A stretch of 37,652 bases of DNA from a virus (IMGVR_UViG_3300037084_000036:1-37652); one strand, 5' to 3'; shown: positions 1 through 6,370, counted from the first letter of the stretch. Numbers and translations: made by a program. Notes: generated by a model from the letters alone, not told the origin.

Positions 1-14
1 CCACGGTCCTGGTC

Positions 15-293
15 GTGTGGAACGGTCGCGGTAGTCGCCTGATCGACGCCCGGGCCGCGCAGCGGATGCAGACCGGCGCGGAGAAGGTCGACGAGACCAT
101 CCTGTGGACCGTCTACGGATCGCCCGAGCGCTTCATCGCGCGCCCCTGCATGACCCATGGCGGCATCACGCCGATGCCGGTGCACTTGGAGGCCCCGACG
201 CTCGAAGGCCTGCGGGCGCAGCTGCCGCGCGGCCTGACGCGCACCGATCGGCTGCCCGACGATGCGCCCGTTCTGATCGAGACCTGGGAGTAA
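15..293 (+). CDS. Small phage hypothetical protein, paralogue of the gene at 336-617
   Basis: Reading is open from the window edge, so the 5' end may be cut; GTG at 15 is the only in-frame start visible and gives 92 residues, close to the 93 of its paralogue. The C-terminal half matches the protein at 336-617: both have [IL]WT[VI]Y, then [IV]ARP, a 'P[VM]HL' block, 'LP[RN]GLTR.DR' and a terminal [VI][LI][IL]ETW. The two genes face each other across a 42-bp gap. No catalytic motif is visible and I do not recognise a function. Being a phage paralogue, it argues that the left edge is phage rather than host DNA. Confidence 0.6.
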   Translation: MWNGRGSRLIDARAAQRMQTGAEKVDETILWTVYGSPERFIARPCMTHGGITPMPVHLEAPTLEGLRAQLPRGLTRTDRLPDDAPVLIETWE

Positions 294-302
294 GTCGCTC
301 TA

Positions 303-332
303 GCAGATGCTATGGCAGATGCTATGGCAGAC
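303..332. repeat. Short 12-bp tandem repeat between convergent genes
   Basis: GCAGATGCTATG occurs twice head to tail (303-314 and 315-326) and starts a third time as GCAGACGCC. It fills most of the gap between the two convergent paralogues. There is no hairpin with a T-tract here, so I do not call it a terminator. Confidence 0.6.
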
Positions 333-335
333 GCC

Positions 336-617
336 CTACACCCAGGTTTCGAGGATGACCGGATCGTCGGCCGGCTGACGGTCCAGGCGCGTGAGCCCGT
401 TCGGCAGCATGAGGCGCAAGCAGTCGAGGGTGTGCGCCATCAGGTGCATCGGCAGTCCCGAGGTCTTCGGCCGGATGACGTACGGGCGCGCGACGAACCA
501 GTCGGGAAAGTCGCGCGGGTGCTGGTAGATGGTCCAGATCAGCAGCTGACCCAACGACGCCGCCGACTGCTGCAGCTGCTCGGCGTAGTGCGGATCGATC
601 GCGATGCTGCCCTTCAT
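336..617 (-). CDS. Small phage hypothetical protein (paralogue of 15-293)
   Basis: 93 residues from the ATG at 617, which overlaps the stop of the DUF5131 gene in an ATGA arrangement; that coupling decides the start over a longer reading of the same frame. The protein shares the 'WT[VI]Y ... ARP ... GLTR.DR ... ETW' pattern with the rightward gene at the window's left edge. It is the last gene of the leftward early operon. No known domain, signal peptide or membrane segment is visible. The function is unknown. Confidence 0.7.
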   Translation of the reverse strand: MKGSIAIDPHYAEQLQQSAASLGQLLIWTIYQHPRDFPDWFVARPYVIRPKTSGLPMHLMAHTLDCLRLMLPNGLTRLDRQPADDPVILETWV

Positions 618-1474
618 GCGGCACCAAACGCGGGATACGCTTTCCACTCGCGGCCGTCGAGTTTCGAGCCGCCCTTGCCGACCGGATCGTGTATTGCGAC
701 CCACTGCGTGCCGGTGGTGTCGGCTGGCGCTTCGTGAAACAGCGGATTGTTGTAAGCGATTCCCCACTGTTTGAAAAACAGCGGCACCTTCTGCGCGACG
801 CACTGATCGCGGACCTCGCGCGCCCAGTCGGCCTGCATCGGCCGTGCGCCTGGACCTGACTCGCCGCCGAGAATGACCCAGTGAATCCCGGTCAAATCCA
901 TCGGACCAACGCTATCGATCAAAGGCTCGATCGAGAGAAAGCGGATGGTCGCCGGCACCGCTCGCAGGGTCGCGATCCGATGCACGCAGTCGGCACGCTC
1001 GACCGTGGCGCCGATCCACACGTTCGGCGGGAATTGGGTGAACTCGCCATGGAAGCTGCGGCAGCGTTCCAAGAATGGCGCGATGTTCTCGGGCCGTTTG
1101 GTGAGCACCTGATACTGGTGTCGGGTATTCGCCATGATCTCGAGCGCTTCGCGGCGCCACTGGTCTTTCGCGCTTTCGTGGAAAAAATCGCTCATGGAAT
1201 TGACGAAGATCAGCGACGGCTTTTTGATCTTGAGCGGCTTGACCATCGCCGCGGCCGTCGCCTGATTGATGCGACCGGTCCAGACGGGCGACTTGTTCAC
1301 CACCTTGACCACGCCGTGGTAACTCTCGACACCAAACTCCTGCAGCCGCTGCGCCGTGCGCATTGCGTAGCAGTTCGTACACCCGGCCGAGTGGATCGTG
1401 CAGCCGACAAAGGGATTCCAGGTGTGCTCGGTCCACTCGATCCCGGTGGTGCGCGTCGATTTTTCGTTCTTCAT
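614..1474 (-). CDS. DUF5131 / phage Gp37-Gp68 family (three-Cys-motif) protein
   Basis: 286 residues if started at the ATG at 1474, which has GGAG nine bases upstream; an in-frame ATG at 1489 would add five residues but has no good Shine-Dalgarno. The N-terminus carries 'GIEWTEHTWNP..GC', then a cluster CTIHSAGCTNCYA (C-x6-C-x2-C) typical of this family, followed by 'FVNSMSDFFHE', 'QVLTKRPEN', 'WIGATVE' and 'GGESGPGARPM'. The family is widespread in phages; the Cys cluster resembles radical-SAM Fe-S sites, but its biochemical role is not settled to my knowledge. Family members are often found near a methyltransferase-like partner; the methyltransferase-like gene here lies far away at 31465-32244. 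Confidence 0.93.
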   Translation of the reverse strand: MKNEKSTRTTGIEWTEHTWNPFVGCTIHSAGCTNCYAMRTAQRLQEFGVESYHGVVKVVNKSPVWTGRINQATAAAMVKPLKIKKPSLIFVNSMSDFFHESAKDQWRREALEIMANTRHQYQVLTKRPENIAPFLERCRSFHGEFTQFPPNVWIGATVERADCVHRIATLRAVPATIRFLSIEPLIDSVGPMDLTGIHWVILGGESGPGARPMQADWAREVRDQCVAQKVPLFFKQWGIAYNNPLFHEAPADTTGTQWVAIHDPVGKGGSKLDGREWKAYPAFGAA

Positions 1475-1508
1475 TGTGCTAGGCTCCATGTCGTTTAGGT
1501 AACTCGAA

Positions 1509-1545
1509 AGCCGCGCTGGCCTCCACCAGTCGCGGCTATTTTTTT
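1509..1545 (+). terminator. Intrinsic-terminator-like hairpin on the + strand, opposite the early operon
   Basis: AGCCGCG (1509-1515) pairs with CGCGGCT (1531-1537), extended by CTGG/CCAG with one bulge, and is followed by A and seven T (1539-1545). The T-tract is on the + strand, whereas the surrounding genes are read leftward, so it would stop rightward (antisense) transcripts. Read leftward the hairpin is followed only by TTTCGAG, so termination of the operon itself would be weak. It lies between the stop at 1560 and the start at 1474. Confidence 0.6.
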
Positions 1546-1559
1546 CCCTCGAATCAGGA

Positions 1560-2930
1560 TCAGTTCAGATCCCGACGCGCCGCCGCCGGCGCTTCCAGCT
1601 TCTTGCCGTTGATCGCCTGCAGCACCGCGGCGATCCGCAGATCCCGCGCATCGATCACCGCCTGCATCGACTTTTTCACGTCGTCGCCCTTGGTCTCGGC
1701 CATCGCCCTTCGCTGCCGCGTCTGCGTTGCCTTGAGCGCCGCCAGCGTTCCTTCGAGACCGCGACCGATCAGCGCCATGGTCTGCACCGGCATTTGTTCC
1801 TCGGCTTTGGCGCCGATCGGCATCACGATAAAGAGCGCGCCCGGCTCGCCCAAAAACGTGATGACCACCGGAGTCTTTTCTCCCTCGCCGACGAATGGCG
1901 TCAGACCCTTGCACTCGAATTTTGCACCAATCACCGCCGCTTGCTTGACGTACTCCGCCGCCAAGCTGTTGCCCGAGAGCGCGGCGCGTTCGCCGCCGGT
2001 CAGCACCGAGCCGGCCGCCTCGATCACCTTCTGATACTCGGGGAACTTGCCGTCGACTACGCGCATCCGGAAGGTCGCGAAATCTTCGCGATCCTTGACG
2101 ATCGCGTAGCCATGTCCAGGCGCGTAGCCGATCTGCACCAGGTCGGAGACTTCATCGTCGGGACCGGACTTCGTTTTCGCAAGCACGCCGAGCGCCAGGG
2201 CGAGCTCGTCGCGCGGCAGGATCACGCCCGCCGTCAGCCAGTTGTTCAGCACCTGGTCTTTTTCGGCCGGCGTCGAATGCAGGAGCAGCGTGTGCCCGTT
2301 GGTCGCGACCGCGCGGATTTCCTTCTGGTGCGAGATCAGGTACACGCCCACCAGATTCGCGCGCACTTCCTTTTTCGGCGCGACCATCAAACAGGCCTCG
2401 AGCACCGAGCGGCGAAACGTGAGCCAGGAAATATCCTTCGGCGATTCGACCACCTTCTTGCCCTCCACGACCGACGACGCCGGCGCCGGCAGCGCCTTCA
2501 TGGTCGGCGGTAGCAGTCCGCCTTGGATCTCCAGCAGCCGCGCCTTGAGGCTCGCGACTTCGTTGCGCGATTCGGCAAAATGCTTGACGCGAATCTGGAA
2601 CTCGTCTCGCAGCGCGCTCGCCGCCGACTTCGTTTGCACCAGCCGCCAATCGTCGATGACGTCCAGGCCTTTGGCGCGGATATCCTCGTACGCTTTGAGG
2701 TCGCCCGCGTTGCGGCGGTCGGCTGACTCCAGCATTTTCAGCAGTTCCTCGACCTTAGTAAACGAGCCGAGCGAACGGACCACGCCCGCAAGGTCCGCAG
2801 GCCTGATGGCGAAATCGTTCTGGATATCGGCCAGGTCTTTCGCGGTGAACTTCGCCCGGATCGCCGCCGCCTTCACGGCAATAGGATCGGGCTTCGGCGC
2901 TTTGGCCGACTTCTGTTTTGTCGATTTCAT
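1560..2930 (-). CDS. DNA polymerase III beta sliding-clamp-like protein with novel N-terminal region
   Basis: 456 residues from the ATG at 2930, preceded by GAGTTACCT as at other starts in this operon. Residues about 168-306 follow the middle domain of bacterial DnaN: 'NLVGVYLISHQKEIRAVATNGHTLLLHS' aligns with the beta-clamp 'ATDGHRLA' region (ATNGH at 209-213), then 'VILPRDELALAL' and 'VDGKFPEY' (about 292-299). A shortened third domain ends in 'FIVMPI' (about 367-372), as the DnaN C-terminus does with VVMPM. The first clamp domain is not recognisable; residues 1-165 are a charged, helical and probably coiled-coil region I cannot assign. The role could be a replication processivity factor or an interference protein acting on the host clamp; that is inference. 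No phage polymerase, helicase or primase is seen nearby. Confidence 0.75.
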   Translation of the reverse strand: MKSTKQKSAKAPKPDPIAVKAAAIRAKFTAKDLADIQNDFAIRPADLAGVVRSLGSFTKVEELLKMLESADRRNAGDLKAYEDIRAKGLDVIDDWRLVQTKSAASALRDEFQIRVKHFAESRNEVASLKARLLEIQGGLLPPTMKALPAPASSVVEGKKVVESPKDISWLTFRRSVLEACLMVAPKKEVRANLVGVYLISHQKEIRAVATNGHTLLLHSTPAEKDQVLNNWLTAGVILPRDELALALGVLAKTKSGPDDEVSDLVQIGYAPGHGYAIVKDREDFATFRMRVVDGKFPEYQKVIEAAGSVLTGGERAALSGNSLAAEYVKQAAVIGAKFECKGLTPFVGEGEKTPVVITFLGEPGALFIVMPIGAKAEEQMPVQTMALIGRGLEGTLAALKATQTRQRRAMAETKGDDVKKSMQAVIDARDLRIAAVLQAINGKKLEAPAAARRDLN

Positions 2931-2952
2931 AGGTAACTCGTCGTTTTTTATC

Positions 2953-3008
2953 GATGCGAAATCCGCATCCCGCAGCACCCTCGAAAAGCCGAAGGCGCTG
3001 CAGGCTGC
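2953..3008 (-). repeat. Intergenic double-hairpin repeat, copy 1
   Basis: GATGCG-AAATC-CGCATC (2953-2969) is a perfect 6-bp stem. It is followed by a second imperfect hairpin starting GCAGCACCCTCG and closing with GGCGCTGC. The element lies between two leftward genes and ends at the stop of the exported-protein gene. Near-identical copies sit at 3931-3985 (both hairpins) and 3694-3736 (second hairpin only). There is no T-tract; it may be an RNA-processing or stability element (inference). Confidence 0.75.
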
Positions 3009-3467
3009 TTACATCCGGCTCTTACTCGGATCGGCCGCGTTCACGTGTGGCGCGATGCTCAGCGCGCCCGAGTCGCTGTCGACGTATTGAAAGATCGACA
3101 CCGTCCAGCCGTCGCGCTCCCAGGTTCGCACCTGGTCGCGAAACTGCGCGCCGAACCCGTTCTGCATGGGCAGCGTGCCGGACGTCGTCGGCTTGCCCCA
3201 CTTGCGCGTCGCCGCCGCCGCGATCGTGTCGAACTGGTAAGGCTTAAATTCGACGTCGATTCGCTGCACCGTTCCGTCGGCCGCGATCGTGACTTTGGAA
3301 AAGACCGTGAGCCCTTCGAGCTCGGTGGCTCCGGTCGGCTCGTCGACGCCGAGCGCGGCCAGCTTGCCCGGGGAGTTCCACTCGCCGAGCGTCACGCCCT
3401 TGAAGTCAAGGGCCATCGCCGGTTGCACCGCGAGCAGCGCAACCAAAACCGAAATACGTATGTTCAT
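3009..3467 (-). CDS. Small exported (periplasmic) hypothetical protein
   Basis: 152 residues. The N-terminus 'MNIRISVLVALLAVQPAMALDF' is a signal peptide with a likely cleavage after AMA. The mature part has 'GVTLGEWNSP' and 'RKWGKPT', features of small periplasmic proteins in which a conserved 'KYG.P/KWGKP' segment occurs. It sits in the leftward early operon between the clamp-like gene and a 65-residue unknown, flanked by hairpin repeat copies 1 and 2. A secreted product in an early phage operon could alter the lysogen's envelope (superinfection or lysogenic conversion); this is inference. No homologue with a known function is recognised. Confidence 0.75.
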   Translation of the reverse strand: MNIRISVLVALLAVQPAMALDFKGVTLGEWNSPGKLAALGVDEPTGATELEGLTVFSKVTIAADGTVQRIDVEFKPYQFDTIAAAATRKWGKPTTSGTLPMQNGFGAQFRDQVRTWERDGWTVSIFQYVDSDSGALSIAPHVNAADPSKSRM

Positions 3468-3473
3468 GTCAAC

Positions 3474-3671
3474 TCACTCCGCCTGGATTTGGACAAAAAG
3501 GGGTAACGTCAGGTTGTCGGCCGTCGGCGCGACTTCCCGAGGGACGTACGTCCACACGACCGGTGGCTGGATGAGCGACGCGCCCAGGTCGAGATCCAAT
3601 TGCTGCATTTCCTGAATGCGGGCATGGAGCTCGATCAGCTTGCGAATCGACGTGTACGCGGTGTCACACAT
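3474..3671 (-). CDS. Small hypothetical protein
   Basis: 65 residues with ATG at 3671 and an AAGGAGGAATTTC-type Shine-Dalgarno just upstream (seen as gaaattcctcctt on the + strand). The sequence has an amphipathic helix 'TSIRKLIELHARIQEMQQLDLDL' split by a Pro-rich stretch and no Cys cluster or membrane segment. The stop is six bases from the next start. No family is recognised, but the strong ribosome binding site and tight spacing support a real gene. Confidence 0.65.
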   Translation of the reverse strand: MCDTAYTSIRKLIELHARIQEMQQLDLDLGASLIQPPVVWTYVPREVAPTADNLTLPLFVQIQAE

Positions 3672-3693
3672 GAAATTCCTCCTTGTTGGCGGC

Positions 3694-3736
3694 CATCCCG
3701 CAGCACCCTCGAAAGCCGGAGGGCGCTGCGGGCTGC
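3694..3736 (-). repeat. Intergenic hairpin repeat, copy 2 (short form)
   Basis: CAGC-A-CCCTC pairs with GAGGG-C-GCTG around a GAAAGCCG loop, the best-paired version of the second hairpin. The first GATGCG hairpin is absent here. The C-to-G changes on opposite stem arms relative to copies 1 and 3 (GAGGG against GAAGG) affect pairing, so the structure may be selected. It lies between the genes at 3474-3671 and 3739-3909. Confidence 0.7.
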
Positions 3737-3738
3737 GT

Positions 3739-3909
3739 TCACGCCTTGGTGTAGACGTTCAGCGCGACAGAAACGTCGCCGACCTTGATCGCGCCGCGCG
3801 TGCTCGCGACGATGATCGTTTTCCCGCTCGAGCTCGGCCCGAATCGCTTGCTCAAGTCGATCGTGATCGTGAGGCTATTGCCGCTCACTTTCGTGGTGAC
3901 GTTGTCCAT
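3739..3909 (-). CDS. Small hypothetical protein
   Basis: 56 residues from the ATG at 3909; GGAG lies six bases upstream within GGAGTTACCTATG, which rules out the ATG four codons earlier as the main start. The sequence is rich in beta-strand-forming residues ('NSLTITIDLSKRFGPSSSGKTIIVAS', shown in part) and has 'GKTIIVAS' without a true P-loop. I see no membrane segment. The function is unknown. Confidence 0.65.
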   Translation of the reverse strand: MDNVTTKVSGNSLTITIDLSKRFGPSSSGKTIIVASTRGAIKVGDVSVALNVYTKA

Positions 3910-3930
3910 AGGTAACTCCATCTTTTTTCC

Positions 3931-3985
3931 GATGCGAAATCCGCATCCCGCAGCACCCTCGAAGGCCGAAGGCGCTGCAGGCTGC
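3931..3985 (-). repeat. Intergenic double-hairpin repeat, copy 3
   Basis: Same order as copy 1: GATGCG-AAATC-CGCATC (3931-3947), then the CAGCACCCTCG hairpin closing with GGCGCTG and a trailing CAGGCTGC. By eye it matches copy 1 over about 55 bases except for an A-run change (GAAAAGCC against GAAGGCC). It lies between the genes at 3739-3909 and 3989-4210. Confidence 0.75.
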
Positions 3986-3988
3986 GCT

Positions 3989-4210
3989 TTACGCGCTCTG
4001 CATGTTGGCCGTGATCGCCTTGATCGCCTGGCGCGCTTCGGCCTTGACGGTCGACGATTTCGACGCCGCGAGGATCTGGTTCTGGCGCGTGATGTGGGCT
4101 TTGTAGGCGGCCATCGAGCGGACCTTGGCTTGTGCGGCGGTCGGCTTCACCGACTTGACGGCGACGGTGGATTTGGCTGAGGTCTTGACGGTCTTTTTGC
4201 TGCTTTTCAT
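3989..4210 (-). CDS. Small Lys/Ala-rich basic hypothetical protein, first gene of the leftward early operon
   Basis: 73 residues, ATG at 4210, with CCGGAGTCCCAC directly upstream as the Shine-Dalgarno; an almost identical GGAGCCCAC precedes the gene at 37250-37531. About one quarter of the residues are Lys or Arg ('MKSSKKTVKTSAKS', 'SSTVKAEARQAIKAITANMQSA'), suggesting a nucleic-acid-binding helix-rich protein, but no family is recognised. It is the first gene after the divergent control region, so it is likely expressed first. Confidence 0.7.
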   Translation of the reverse strand: MKSSKKTVKTSAKSTVAVKSVKPTAAQAKVRSMAAYKAHITRQNQILAASKSSTVKAEARQAIKAITANMQSA

Positions 4211-4253
4211 GTGGGACTCCGGTTTAGGTAGATAGTGCTTGTTCCGAGGTAAG

Positions 4254-4265
4254 ATAATAGCAGCA
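4254..4265 (-). promoter_or_regulatory. Putative leftward early promoter, extended -10 TGCTATTAT
   Basis: On the minus strand TTGCTGCTATTAT gives an extended -10 (TGC-TATTAT, hexamer 4254-4259). No good -35 is present at 17 bp (ACGTTT). It lies 44 bp upstream of the start at 4210. The GCTGCTA part recurs at two other promoter-like sites in this window (4374-4385 and 37565-37576), suggesting a shared operator overlapping the -10. Confidence 0.45.
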
Positions 4266-4373
4266 AAAAGAAATGAAAACGTGTGCTAAATCAACAATCT
4301 AGCTATTTCTGCTGCTTTTATTTGGCGTTGGGATTCTTTACCCCTGGGAAGGGCGCCGTGTGGGACTTTTGTC

Positions 4374-4385
4374 AGCTGCTAGAAT
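4374..4385 (+). promoter_or_regulatory. Putative rightward promoter, extended -10 TGCTAGAAT
   Basis: AGCTGCTAGAAT contains TGC-TAGAAT (hexamer 4380-4385) and matches AGCTGCTAAAAT before the 37531 start in 11 of 12 bases. No good -35 is at the usual distance, so it may need an activator or rely on the extended -10. It would drive the winged-helix gene and possibly the genes beyond. Confidence 0.35.
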
Positions 4386-4528
4386 CCGCCGAAAACCGCC
4401 TGGGACGCTCTGAGGCGGCACTTTGCCGATGGGGCGTTGGGTTGGTATGCCCGGCATGCCGAACGCCGTTTAAAAGGGGATCAAAATTGACCGCTGAGTT
4501 AACAGTGTGGGGCTCTTTTGGTGGGGAA

Positions 4529-4960
4529 ATGCTTGACAAACCGCTAGCGCCGCAAATGGCGCTGGTACTGTCGGCCGTGCGGCAATTTCCAGGCGCAACG
4601 CTCTACGAGCTCTCGCTGCATGCGCTGATTCCGCGTCCGATTCTCTCGCGACGTCTCGCGGATCTCGAGCGCTCCGGTCACGTCGCTAAAGACACGCTGC
4701 GCGGTTACCATGCAGTCCCGATCACACCGGCGGATTTCCCGCCGCACGGATCGGAGCTCCACATGCAATGGGAACACGTCAACGCCATGACCTTCGAGAG
4801 CGCGACGCATCGAGTGCGCAAACTCGGCGATCACTGGTTCGCCGAACGCAAAGCGGATCCGCCGGTGCACGCGGCCAAAATCGGCGGCTCGTTCGACACC
4901 CAGGAAATCGCGCAGTCCGCTTGCGAGGCGGACGCGTATCGCGTCGCGAGCGGTCGCTGA
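4529..4960 (+). CDS. Winged-helix DNA-binding protein, likely phage regulator
   Basis: 143 residues from ATG 4529 (GGGGAA immediately upstream). TTG at 4487, with AAGGGG seven bases upstream, and GTG at 4505 are plausible longer starts. Residues about 5-55 form a winged-helix pattern: 'QMALVLSAVRQFPGATLYELS', then 'PILSRRLADLERSGHVAKD' as recognition helix and turn, like MarR/ArsR-type readers. The remainder ('HRVRKLGDHWFAERKAD') is unfamiliar. It is the first rightward gene after the divergent control region and is the best candidate in the window for a transcription switch; no CI-like repressor is recognised. Confidence 0.7.
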   Translation: MLDKPLAPQMALVLSAVRQFPGATLYELSLHALIPRPILSRRLADLERSGHVAKDTLRGYHAVPITPADFPPHGSELHMQWEHVNAMTFESATHRVRKLGDHWFAERKADPPVHAAKIGGSFDTQEIAQSACEADAYRVASGR

Positions 4961-5208
4961 TGGATAACCGCATCAACGGCAACCTGCGAAAGTTGGCAGG
5001 TCACCTCCACTACGACGATGGAAATTTGACCATCGATCCGACCGGCGCATTCCGCACGCTCACGATTTACGGCATCAAATATTCGGTCGAGTTCTTCCGC
5101 TTCTTCGGCGAGGCATCGATCGGAAAACACTTCGAATTGATCGGTCGCGCCGGCGGCAATGTGACGATCGCCGAAATCGACCTGTTGCACGTCGACGGAG
5201 ACGGCTAG
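4960..5208 (+). CDS. Small hypothetical protein
   Basis: 82 residues; its ATG overlaps the previous stop (TGATG), so it is translationally coupled. The sequence contains 'LTIYGIKYSVEFFRFFGE' and 'GKHFELIGRAGGNVTI', suggesting a beta-strand-rich fold, without recognised motifs. It ends by overlapping the next GTG start by one base. The function is unknown. Confidence 0.7.
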   Translation: MDNRINGNLRKLAGHLHYDDGNLTIDPTGAFRTLTIYGIKYSVEFFRFFGEASIGKHFELIGRAGGNVTIAEIDLLHVDGDG

Positions 5209-5414
5209 TGGCGTCTGTCGCTCTTGTCGAAATTCCCTGCCAGCAATTGAACGAGTCGGCCGAGCCGACGCAGCTGCAGATCGACACGGCTCGCTGCACG
5301 CGCTGCATCGCCGAGCTCCAGGGAATTATCGCTCGAAAAAACCAGCTCATTTTCGAGCTCACCGCGCAGCTGCTCGAAAAAAAGACTCAAAAAGACTCCC
5401 ACCTGAATGGCTAG
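5208..5414 (+). CDS. Small coiled-coil hypothetical protein with a CxxC pair
   Basis: 68 residues from GTG 5208, sharing a base with the previous TAG. A single 'CTRC' lies in the middle, followed by a predicted helix 'IIARKNQLIFELTAQLLEKK' suited to a coiled coil. The 3' end overlaps the RusA gene by eight bases. A dimeric Zn-hook-like arrangement is possible but speculative. Confidence 0.6.
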   Translation: MASVALVEIPCQQLNESAEPTQLQIDTARCTRCIAELQGIIARKNQLIFELTAQLLEKKTQKDSHLNG

Positions 5415-5862
5415 CGTCACCTGCGAATTGCCGTGGCCGCCGTCGGCGAATCACGCGTGGCGTGCAGTCGATGGAAAAGTGCATCGATCGGAGCCGTATC
5501 GCGACTACAAAAAAGCAGTCGGCGATTCGGTGCTCGAGCAACGTGTGCGACGTCACTGGACGACTGATCGGCTCGCGATTGGTCTCGTGTTTTATCCACC
5601 CAATGCGCGCACGTTCGATATCGACAATCGCGTCAAGACCGTGCTCGATTGCTTGATGCACGCCGGCGTGATCCTCGACGATCGATTCGTCGATGTGATC
5701 GTGTTGGCACGCGGCAGCGTGCAAGCGCCACACGGCGCAGTGCTCGCGCACATCCAAGAACTGTCGACGCTCGACGTGCAGTTCTCAGCAATCGTTGATG
5801 CGCTGACGCCAACACGTCGCGACGCGCGCGCGTATGATCGCGGCGTGACGATCGATCGATAG
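5407..5862 (+). CDS. rusA: RusA-family Holliday junction resolvase
   Basis: 151 residues, slightly longer than E. coli RusA (120). The N-terminal 'LPWPPSANHAWRA' matches the family 'P.PPS.N' strand. The acidic catalytic block 'RTFDIDNRVKTVLDCLMHAGVILDDRFV' (shown in parts: DIDNRVK, LDCL, ILDD) has the Asp residues and Lys that bind metal in RusA. The enzyme cleaves four-way DNA junctions in the cytoplasm during phage recombination or before packaging. The C-terminal 25 residues, rich in Arg and Asp, are not conserved in the family as I know it. Confidence 0.93.
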   Translation: MASVTCELPWPPSANHAWRAVDGKVHRSEPYRDYKKAVGDSVLEQRVRRHWTTDRLAIGLVFYPPNARTFDIDNRVKTVLDCLMHAGVILDDRFVDVIVLARGSVQAPHGAVLAHIQELSTLDVQFSAIVDALTPTRRDARAYDRGVTIDR

Positions 5863-5887
5863 CAGCAACTGTTCGACTGTTCAATCT

Positions 5888-6337
5888 ATGCCGACGATGC
5901 CGAAGATCCACCGACCACCAGGTTCGGTAATCACACCAACGCTGCGCGCGCTGTTCGATCGACAACGACGCGGCACGCGCACCGATCAGGGCTACGGCAA
6001 CCGCTGGCTACGCGCGCGCGCGCGGTGGCTCAACGATCATCCGCTCTGCGTGTTCGACGAACGTCGCGGTCTATACGTGATCGCCAACGTCGTCGATCAC
6101 ATCATCCCGCACCGCGGCGATCAGGTTCTGTTCTGGGATGAAGACAACTGGCAGTCGCTGTGCACCTACTGCCACAACAGCACCAAGCGGCGCATCGAAC
6201 TCGCGCAACGTCGGCTCGACGAGCTCGCGGCGCTGGGGCGCGTCCACGGTGGCGGCCCTGGGGGGGTTAGAACTAGAAAAGCGATCCTTGTGGAAGCGCG
6301 TCCTGTGGCAAATTTTTGGCGTCGCGAAATTGGATAG
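5888..6337 (+). CDS. HNH endonuclease next to terminase
   Basis: 149 residues. The HNH core is 'VVDHIIPHRGD' (His-His pair), then 'DNWQSLCTYCHNSTKRR' with the Asn/His and CxxC. The usual first Cys pair is reduced to one Cys in 'HPLCVFDE'. An HNH protein directly before terS is typical of HK97-like cos phages, where it assists terminase cleavage of the packaging site. After the core, the reading frame crosses seven G (6260-6266) and its stop lies at the edge of nine G (6337-6345); the C-terminal 35 residues are therefore less certain. Confidence 0.88.
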   Translation: MPTMPKIHRPPGSVITPTLRALFDRQRRGTRTDQGYGNRWLRARARWLNDHPLCVFDERRGLYVIANVVDHIIPHRGDQVLFWDEDNWQSLCTYCHNSTKRRIELAQRRLDELAALGRVHGGGPGGVRTRKAILVEARPVANFWRREIG

Positions 6338-6370
6338 GGGGGGGGTCGATCAAATTGACGGGGCGGGGTC

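Larger units (their letters stand above)
4211..4528. promoter_or_regulatory. Divergent control region between early leftward and late rightward genes
   Basis: 318 bases without a convincing gene, locally AT-rich at 4250-4345. It holds two promoter-like sites with GCTGCTA before the -10 (given separately), an extra GCTGCTTTTA at 4311-4320, the palindromic site GGTATGC-CCG-GCATGCC at 4444-4460 (one G:T), and a 15-bp sequence at 4359-4373 that recurs with one change beside attP (34225-34239). The rightward frame stays open upstream of 4529 back to 4283, but its translation there is Cys- and aromatic-rich and unlike the rest. Confidence 0.55.

Noticed and set aside
4283-4528. Extended 5' part of the winged-helix gene from ATG 4283
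   Set aside because: The region contains promoter-like sites and the translation is unlike the rest of the protein; start at 4529 (or TTG 4487) is better supported.
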